The notes under the pieces are model-generated. The model was not told where the DNA came from and made no database searches. It was given only the letters and a program-made list of their open reading frames with translations. Source: Bacillota bacterium (GTDB taxonomy: Bacteria > Bacillota > Clostridia > Acetivibrionales > DSM-1351). From it: a stretch of DNA of 13,144 nucleotides. The stretch lies in assembly GCA_023444055.1 (NCBI GenBank), contig JAEZRV010000100.1:1-13144 (forward strand). The letters run 5' to 3'. This document shows positions 7,962 through 13,144 of this stretch, piece after piece. Every line of letters starts with the position of its first letter. The stretch's first letter is position 1. Position numbers and translations under genes: made by a program.

Positions 7962-8153
7962 TTATTCTTCATCAGGAATATTTGCATTTTCTTCTTTTTG
8001 CAACAGTTCCTCTAGAATCTGTATAGCCCCATTAATCCTAAGAAGTGTATATGTAATGTTTGTGCGCTTTGCTTCTAATTCATCCATCATTTTTGTTCCT
8101 GATTCTAATTGTTCTCTAAGCTCGTTAATACGTGATTTCATTTGTTCTTTCAT
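7962..8153 (-). CDS. Small coiled-coil protein A between fibres 1 and 2
   Basis: This 63-residue cytosolic protein is unfamiliar to me by name. It is charged and helical, with heptad-like hydrophobics, no signal peptide and no membrane segment. A central block (KRTN at 29-32, LLRINGAIQILEELL at 37-51) is shared with protein B at 4797-4994; the two are identical at 27 of the first 54 positions. I start it at ATG 8153, not at the in-frame ATG 8168, because the GGAGG site overlaps the upstream ATG and lies eight bases from 8153, and because the MKE-x-M start then matches protein B. It begins about 40 bases after the fibre 1 stop. Its place after a fibre gene is that of the P2 gpG fibre-assembly protein, so an assembly or chaperone role is a reasonable guess, but it has no visible similarity to gpG. 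Confidence 0.8.
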   Translation of the reverse strand: MKEQMKSRINELREQLESGTKMMDELEAKRTNITYTLLRINGAIQILEELLQKEENANIPDEE

Positions 8154-8192
8154 TTTTATATCCTCCATAAACTATATTATTTTGTCTTATTA

Positions 8193-11100
8193 TTACATTG
8201 ACTCAATTTGCTGTTGTAATGTTGAAATTAACTTACGTTGTTCCTTTACAACACTAGTAAGAACAGCAACTATTTCCAGTGGACTTATTGCTTTTTGATC
8301 ATTCGCTGCTACTTCAGTAGGAACTTCTTCAGCTATAAAGCCCATTGTTGTTTTTTCGGTATCTCCCTTAAAATTGAAAGAAACTGGATTCAATTCATCT
8401 AGAATTCTCTTTGCCTTTTGAGAAGATAGTACTTTAATATTTTCCTTTAAATCACGGGATGAAGAATAATAGAAATATCCATCCACATAGACACCACCAG
8501 TTGCATATAGACGTATTCTATCTCCGCCGCTATAGTATGAACCATTACCACTATCATTTGATATACCAATTTCAAGTGTCATATTTTCGCCACCACCACG
8601 GGCTGTGTCAGAAAAATACCTAATCCATGCTGCATCTCCAGAACCACCGTAATAGTCTTTTGGGAATGAAATTCCATTATTCTCCCCTCTACCCACACTT
8701 GGTACAATTGCACATACAGTCTTTAAGTCACCATTTACTTTGAGCGAGCCATTTACATCCAAATTATCCCATATGGATACTTTTCTCGTTCCACTTGATT
8801 TATTTCCAACAATCATTAATGATTTATTGTGTACAGTATCATTGCTTATTTCCGCTTGATTAATAGCCATATTCTGGACTCCACCCCAAGCCGATGTGAA
8901 TCGCACAGGATTAGTACCACTCAAGATTCTCATATTCCCATTTACATCAAACTTGTCGGCAGGATTAGTTGTTCCAATCCCTACATTTCCAGTTGCATTT
9001 AAGACTATGTTATCATTTGCATCATTAGAAGTTCCAATTTCAAGATTGCATGCTTCCCCATTCCTAGCATAATACTTAATCCATGCACTATCTCCAGAGC
9101 CCCCTCCTGGGTCACTTGGAAATACAATTCCATTTGGCCCATTTCCTGTACTTGGATTTATTGCTTTTGTAATTTGCATATTTCCATTTACGTACAGATA
9201 TCCATTTACATCAAGTCTGTCCCATATTGCAACTTTTCTGCCTTGCCCTGCAGACTTATTTCCTACAATCATTAATGCTTTATGATAACTTGTATCATTG
9301 CTTATTTCTGCTTGATTGGTCGCAGCATCTGGGAATCCTGTCCATTTCGACGTAAACCTAATAGGATTAGTGTTCTTAAGAATACGTAAGCTTCCTCCCA
9401 CCTCAAGTTTGTCATCTATAGGATTTTTTACTCCTATTCCGACATTTCCATTGGTGTTCCAGGTGAGTACAGCTTTTTCCCCATTCTCGGCAGTACCCAA
9501 TATTCCACCATTAAGACCAAATAATACAGGACCATCTACTGCAATATCCGCAAACTTCTTTCCATTTCCATACCATCCTAAACCATGATTTGTATTTTCT
9601 TTTGAACGGAATAATAGAGTCTTATCATTTAAACTAAGGTTTCCGTTCATTGAGAGATTTCCAGTATTGTCTATCTCTAAGGCTACTCTATCGGTTCCAT
9701 AGCTAAGCTTTGAGTGCTTATGCATGTCATCTACAACACTACTATTAATGAGTCTTTCCCATGGTTCACCATATGCTAAATCATGAAAATCGAAATTTAT
9801 TTCATCTGTGTCTTCTGGGTCTGCTTTATATTTATATCCTACTTGCCATCTTTGACGTTCTTCTGACCACATTAGGCAAGCATCCATACTCTGTTCAGTT
9901 TCTCCACGGTATACTTGCAATCCGCCATCTTTCAATGACCATGGAATTGTTTCTGCTCTGCTGTTTACTTGCACAAAACTATTTGAAACTGAAAGTTCTG
10001 TTTGAGAGGAACCATTATCGTCCAATTTTCCTTTTATAATCAAATCGCCTTTTACATTAATAGAACCTGTAAAATTTGTAGTAGGAGAATCAACTTCAAG
10101 CCCCACTTTATTACCTTCCTGATAAAAGCTTCTGATAAAAGGCATTTTACCCTCTGCGCCCTTCAAATTAAAAACCATTTTTTCAATCGTCAGTTCATTT
10201 CCAGCAGGTCCAGTGTATTTTCTAACAGAACCTCCCTTTTCCTCATAGCAAGATATTATACCTATATATTTTACTGGACTAACATCGATTGTAGTTTTTA
10301 CTATAGTTCCATCTTCTGCCTCATTTACTTCAAAATCCATTGTAGTTTCTTTTTTAGTTTCGGTAATTGTTTCACCATCTATATACTCACCTGTTGTTTC
10401 GTCTTTTATTTTATCTGTAATTTTAATTTCAGTATTAATTGTAGTGGTTAATATAGCTAAGCCCGTAGTTTCATCTGTACCCCGAACTTGAACAATATAT
10501 TTTTTTACAATAGTGGTTTTCTTTTTGCCTTGTTCTACTTTATCTTCACTTTCTGTAACTTTGTCCCCTGTTATTTGATTTATTGATTCTACTTTGGTTT
10601 TGATCGTAATTCCATCTTTTATAGGATTTTCTACAGTTGTTGTTGTTATTAAGATTCCATTTTCTATTTTCTCTGTAGTTTCCTCCATTTGGGTTTCTGT
10701 AGTTTCAGTTCTAGTTTCGGTTATTATTTTTTTTGTTGTCTCATCTGTAGTTACTATCTCAGTTACAACTGTAGTTTTACCTTCGATACTAATTGTTACA
10801 TTACCACTGGTTTCGTCTATACTCCTAGTCAAAGTATAAAAAGTTTTATCAGGTATATTTGTTTCTTCAGGTATATTTGTTTTTATAGTAGTGATTTTAT
10901 TTATCACTTTAGTTGTTGCCGTATCATCTGCTGGATTACTTGATTCAGTTTTTACTTGAGTTATTGCTTCAATGCTTTCTTCAATATTCTCATTAATTGT
11001 TACTGTGTTTTTTGTTGTAAATGTACCAGTAGCTTTGTTTATAGGTTTATTTGTAATTTCATCATTGGTTATTGTTCCTTTATATAATGTTTCAGTTGTA

Positions 11101-12197
11101 TCTGTATCTGTATCTGTTATTCTAATTATTTTTGTTTTTTTAATTGTATTTTTTTCTTTAATTGTTTCTGTATTAGTTTCTGCTTTTTCGTCATGTGCTA
11201 CAATTTTAGTCGTTTTTGTTGATACACCTGTTTTTTTATCAAAACTTTCCCCAATATTTCTATCCAATGTAGCTATCTTATTAAACGTTTTGCTATCATA
11301 GGTTTTTTCATCAGTTTTAATTATTTTTGATTTTATAGTGTTATCTTTCTCTCTGACTGTTGTGGTAACTTCTGTTTTATCTGTTGTTTCACTTACTCCT
11401 TCTTCTTTTTTTGTAACTATGAAATCTGTTGTGGTTTCACCTGTCTCATTGTTTGTATTTTTTGTTGTTTTTTGTGACATAGTTGTTTTTAAGGCTTCGC
11501 CTGCATCTTCAGCAATAGTTATTGATTTTTGGGATGTTGTTGTTTCAGGTGTAAATTTTCCATCTTCGCCAACATTTTTAGTTGTCTCAATTGTTGTATT
11601 TACTTTTCTGGCCAACCCAAGTCTTGCTCTAGCTATTACAATATCCTTTTTTTCATCCTCAGGTTTAGCCGTGCTATGACTAATACGACCACGTTCCAAT
11701 ATATGTATTTCTTCATCATTTCCTTTCTCCATGCTCTTATCCGCATTTTCTTCAAGGTAACTAACAGAAATATATATATCCTCGTTTGCTGGATGTACTG
11801 AAAGATCAATTTGTCTGTCAGTAGGATCAGTAGGATTGGAGTAAATGTAAATTTGCTGGCTAATATCTTCATCTTTTTCTTTTACATTATTTAAAGCCAT
11901 TCCTTCCGAGACAACTGCAGTACACCTTTCTTTATCCGTAAGCCCATCTGGAACAGGTATCTCTTTGTTCTCTTCTTTGTTCTCAGTTTCTACTTTTGTT
12001 TTTAAAGCTGTAAATACTGTTTTTTCAGTTTTAGCTATTGACGGTATAACCTCAAGTCCTGTAACAATACCACTGGTATGCATATAACGATTGTGAAGCT
12101 GCAGCATCCTTCTCTGATAATCTTGATCAAGCTTATAATCGTCTTTGTCTAGAAAGAGTCCGTCAAAATAGCGCATTCTCTTCAATTCTTTTCCCAT
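8193..12197 (-). CDS. Tail fibre 1 with Thr-rich insertion and C-terminal S74 chaperone domain
   Basis: This 1334-residue protein is probably a trimeric fibre used for target recognition. Residues 1-195 are the N-terminal domain shared with the two other fibres (YFDGLFL at 10-16, HNR at 35-37, GIVTGLEV at 43-50, HILERGRISHS at 165-175). Residues about 196-640 are a Thr/Lys/Glu-rich insertion absent from the paralogues. Then come one GGLQVYRG...W...HKH module (758-830), VGIG shaft motifs (919-922 and 1072-1075), and two shaft/knob modules (937-1060 and 1091-1215) containing RKVAIWDRLDVNG or RKVSIWDNLDVNG and G-G-x-G-D-x-A-W-I. The C-terminal 89 residues are a peptidase S74 domain: S1246 and K1251 form the expected Ser-Lys dyad, followed by ENI and TTMGFIAEEV. 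In this family the domain aids trimer folding and is then cut off just before the serine. The start has GGAGG ten bases upstream. The role is inferred from domains and position. Confidence 0.9.
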   Translation of the reverse strand: MGKELKRMRYFDGLFLDKDDYKLDQDYQRRMLQLHNRYMHTSGIVTGLEVIPSIAKTEKTVFTALKTKVETENKEENKEIPVPDGLTDKERCTAVVSEGMALNNVKEKDEDISQQIYIYSNPTDPTDRQIDLSVHPANEDIYISVSYLEENADKSMEKGNDEEIHILERGRISHSTAKPEDEKKDIVIARARLGLARKVNTTIETTKNVGEDGKFTPETTTSQKSITIAEDAGEALKTTMSQKTTKNTNNETGETTTDFIVTKKEEGVSETTDKTEVTTTVREKDNTIKSKIIKTDEKTYDSKTFNKIATLDRNIGESFDKKTGVSTKTTKIVAHDEKAETNTETIKEKNTIKKTKIIRITDTDTDTTETLYKGTITNDEITNKPINKATGTFTTKNTVTINENIEESIEAITQVKTESSNPADDTATTKVINKITTIKTNIPEETNIPDKTFYTLTRSIDETSGNVTISIEGKTTVVTEIVTTDETTKKIITETRTETTETQMEETTEKIENGILITTTTVENPIKDGITIKTKVESINQITGDKVTESEDKVEQGKKKTTIVKKYIVQVRGTDETTGLAILTTTINTEIKITDKIKDETTGEYIDGETITETKKETTMDFEVNEAEDGTIVKTTIDVSPVKYIGIISCYEEKGGSVRKYTGPAGNELTIEKMVFNLKGAEGKMPFIRSFYQEGNKVGLEVDSPTTNFTGSINVKGDLIIKGKLDDNGSSQTELSVSNSFVQVNSRAETIPWSLKDGGLQVYRGETEQSMDACLMWSEERQRWQVGYKYKADPEDTDEINFDFHDLAYGEPWERLINSSVVDDMHKHSKLSYGTDRVALEIDNTGNLSMNGNLSLNDKTLLFRSKENTNHGLGWYGNGKKFADIAVDGPVLFGLNGGILGTAENGEKAVLTWNTNGNVGIGVKNPIDDKLEVGGSLRILKNTNPIRFTSKWTGFPDAATNQAEISNDTSYHKALMIVGNKSAGQGRKVAIWDRLDVNGYLYVNGNMQITKAINPSTGNGPNGIVFPSDPGGGSGDSAWIKYYARNGEACNLEIGTSNDANDNIVLNATGNVGIGTTNPADKFDVNGNMRILSGTNPVRFTSAWGGVQNMAINQAEISNDTVHNKSLMIVGNKSSGTRKVSIWDNLDVNGSLKVNGDLKTVCAIVPSVGRGENNGISFPKDYYGGSGDAAWIRYFSDTARGGGENMTLEIGISNDSGNGSYYSGGDRIRLYATGGVYVDGYFYYSSSRDLKENIKVLSSQKAKRILDELNPVSFNFKGDTEKTTMGFIAEEVPTEVAANDQKAISPLEIVAVLTSVVKEQRKLISTLQQQIESM
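8553..9389 (-). repeat. Two shaft/knob modules in fibre 1
   Basis: Residues 937-1060 and 1091-1215 of fibre 1 repeat the same layout: R-I-L-x-x-T-N-P-I/V-R-F-T, then N-Q-A-E-I-S-N-D-T, then L-M-I-V-G-N-K-S, a RKV-x-IWD-x-LDVNG core, a G-I-x-F-P segment, G-G-S-G-D-x-A-W-I, and L-E-I-G-x-S-N-D. Two related modules are in fibre 2 (residues 496-620 and 667-793). The duplication therefore predates, or has been copied between, the two genes. Confidence 0.8.
10278..11612 (-). other. Thr/Lys/Glu-rich degenerate repeat region within fibre 1
   Basis: Residues 196-640 of fibre 1 are low in complexity. By hand count, about 110 of residues 201-640 are threonine, with Lys, Glu and Ile making up much of the rest and no Cys or Trp. 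Short phrases recur without an exact period, such as DETTG, DETTK, TTIKT and TETRTETTET, giving alternating T-x-T-x patterns typical of beta-strand repeats. Fibres 2 and 3 go from the shared IHI-W/L-ER motif to the shaft in about 100 residues, so this is an insertion. The reading frame stays open throughout, and the opposite strand has spurious Ser/Val/Phe-rich ORFs. Function is unknown; a stalk extension or a glycosylated segment are possibilities. Confidence 0.75.
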
Positions 12198-12237
12198 TTG
12201 CTACGTCCTCCGATGTTCATAATGTTGTTTGTTTTTG

Positions 12238-12981
12238 TTAATCTTCTACCATGCCACCTAAAAGTGTTTCTTTTCCTATCCTCGAATGAACTCCTACACG
12301 CATAGCTGGAATCTCTACACTTAGTCTGTAATTGGTGTAAAATGGCTTCTCATTTTCTATCACCTTATGAATTAATTCAACTTTTTTTTGCAGCATACTC
12401 CTGCTATGGATAGGAATCATTGCATGCACAGTAAAGAATGTAGGTCTGGAACTTCCAACCATTGTATTCACACCAATACATCTAGATTCACCTATTCTAG
12501 CAGTTTCCATATATTCATTAATTGATATTGTAGTCTCTTCCCCTACATAGTGCTGCAAGTATTCTAATAATCCACTTGTTGTGCCCCTTTTTTCATATAA
12601 TTTCAACATATTTCCAATCATATTTCGATTGATTGTAGTTCTTGCTCGATCAAGAGGCAAAATTTGTATAGGAACTGTGTCCTTCTGTTCCTTGTCAGTA
12701 TCTCCATAAAAATCAGCAGTATCCTCTAATTCAAGACCTATCCAACCAGCTAACCATTGAAGAAATTGTGGCGGTGTTTGAGACGGATTAAAATACTGGT
12801 CAAAGGTATCAAGTAATGCTTCAATTCCTGCGGTTTCTTTCTGCTCAGATGTTCCTGATAAAATCTGCTCAAATGACTTAAGAAAACGTCCCAGAAAATA
12901 AGAATCATAAGTTTGCTCATCACCTTTTTGGTATACTCTTGGAAGATATTGTACATATTTACTATTTTCCTGGTTATTCAT
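12238..12981 (-). CDS. gpI-like phage tail / eCIS baseplate protein (TIGR02242 type)
   Basis: This 247-residue protein is a tail baseplate component of the P2 gpI/TIGR02242 kind, which links the central baseplate to the fibres. Visible hallmarks are YLPRVYQ at residues 12-18, FLGRFLKSFEQIL at 29-41, a block with TPPQFLQWLAGWIGLEL at about 69-85, YEKRGTTSGLLEYL at 129-142, and a C-terminal MRVGVHSRIGKETLLGG at 227-243. Length and order fit the family. I start it at ATG 12981, just before the conserved N-terminal motif; an in-frame TTG at 13011 adds ten residues inside a conserved hairpin and has no ribosome binding site. The ATG also lacks an adjacent site: the only strong one (GAGGAGG) lies beyond the hairpin. 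The TAA is 40 bases before the fibre 1 start, so the two genes are probably co-transcribed. Family assignment is confident; phage versus eCIS is open. Confidence 0.9.
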   Translation of the reverse strand: MNNQENSKYVQYLPRVYQKGDEQTYDSYFLGRFLKSFEQILSGTSEQKETAGIEALLDTFDQYFNPSQTPPQFLQWLAGWIGLELEDTADFYGDTDKEQKDTVPIQILPLDRARTTINRNMIGNMLKLYEKRGTTSGLLEYLQHYVGEETTISINEYMETARIGESRCIGVNTMVGSSRPTFFTVHAMIPIHSRSMLQKKVELIHKVIENEKPFYTNYRLSVEIPAMRVGVHSRIGKETLLGGMVED

Positions 12982-12982
12982 G

Positions 12983-13044
12983 ATTATGCCCATGCCCAGC
13001 ATTTCGCACAAAACATCATGACAGAAATAGCATGGGCTCGGTAC
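12983..13044 (-). promoter_or_regulatory. Conserved leader hairpin element, copy B (gpI leader)
   Basis: On the minus strand this 62-base element begins GTACCGAG and ends CATAAT one base before the gpI start codon. The arms GCCCATGC and GCATGGGC form an 8-bp stem extended by a G:U pair, then a 4-base 3' bulge (GCTG), an ATTTC/GAAAT inner helix and an 18-base loop containing ATGATGTTTT. Relative to copy A, a T:A stem pair is C:G, a double change that preserves pairing, and a C:G has become U:G. A GAGGAGG site precedes the element directly, and no other ribosome binding site serves gpI. Confidence 0.6.
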
Positions 13045-13144
13045 CTCCTCGTATTATATAGTCATAGCTTTTCTTTACCTTTTCTTGAGGTTGAGCTATG
13101 CTGTTTTATGATACTGTGGATTAGTTCGTACCTCCTACCACTTG
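13045..13144 (-). other. Region upstream of gpI, possible end of the preceding gene
   Basis: No complete gene is visible here. One minus-strand frame is open from the edge to a TGA at 13062-13064 (27 codons, ending GKEKL); another ends after seven codons (QVVGGTN) at a TAA at 13121-13123. Either could be the C-terminus of an upstream baseplate gene, and the window is too short to choose. The stretch also holds the possible -10 box and the CATAGCT inverted repeat. Confidence 0.3.
13053..13058 (-). promoter_or_regulatory. Possible -10 box upstream of the gpI leader
   Basis: A perfect TATAAT on the minus strand lies just upstream of GAGGAGG and conserved element B. No -35 box of any quality is found 16-18 bases further up, so this is weak. 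A 7-bp inverted repeat (13063-13069 with 13094-13100, CATAGCT/AGCTATG) covers the region where a -35 box and an operator would be. Confidence 0.25.

Noticed and set aside
8154..8168. Upstream ATG for coiled-coil protein A
   Set aside because: That ATG directly precedes and partly overlaps the GGAGG site serving the ATG at 8153, and the paralogue starts at the position matching 8153.
10594..11679. Hydrophobic plus-strand ORFs that look like membrane proteins
   Set aside because: They are the complement of threonine and lysine codons in the fibre 1 insertion, which read as Val, Ser and Phe on the other strand. None has a proper ribosome binding site or domain.
12982..13011. TTG start adding ten residues to gpI
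   Set aside because: It has no ribosome binding site, and the extra residues (CEMLGMGII) come from the conserved hairpin, so they are more likely non-coding leader.

Overview
The window is AT-rich. All its real genes lie on the minus strand, start with ATG, and mostly carry strong GGAGG ribosome binding sites 8-10 bases upstream. This suggests a low-GC Gram-positive bacterium, probably a clostridial relative; that is inference from base composition and signals, since no taxonomic marker is present. I see no tRNA, rRNA, CRISPR array, transposase or integrase.

Read in transcription order (right to left), the window is the end of a contractile phage-tail or extracellular contractile injection system (eCIS) locus. 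A TIGR02242/gpI-like baseplate protein (12238-12981) is followed by a 1334-residue fibre (8193-12197), a 63-residue coiled-coil protein (7962-8153), a 942-residue fibre (5033-7861), a 65-residue paralogue of the coiled-coil protein (4797-4994), and a giant fibre of at least 1556 residues that runs off the left edge (1-4669). The order baseplate I, fibre, small protein recalls the I-H-G order of P2-type tails. Whether the locus is a prophage, a tailocin or an eCIS cannot be decided here, because sheath, tube, ATPase and lysis genes lie outside the window.

The three fibres share an N-terminal domain of about 155 residues, probably the baseplate attachment, and then diverge. Fibres 1 and 2 have two copies each of a shaft/knob module and end in a peptidase S74 intramolecular chaperone domain with its Ser-Lys dyad intact. 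Fibre 1 carries a roughly 440-residue threonine-rich insertion. Fibre 2 carries an aromatic/Cys-rich insertion next to its chaperone domain. Fibre 3 is built from ten or more copies of a G-L-E-V-x-R-G ... W-D-E ... W-x-A-G module and ends, as far as visible, in 96-101-residue tandem repeats.

The most unexpected signal lies outside the genes. Two 60-62-base elements, 78% identical over the aligned bases and both in the sense orientation, sit in the leaders of the gpI gene (12983-13044) and fibre 3 (4694-4753). Both fold into the same bulged hairpin, and a T:A pair in one is a C:G pair in the other. Fibre 2 has a different leader: a promoter-like pair of boxes whose spacer holds an inverted repeat, preceded by two 11-bp direct repeats 21 bp apart. 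The fibres may therefore be expressed separately; this is a hypothesis.
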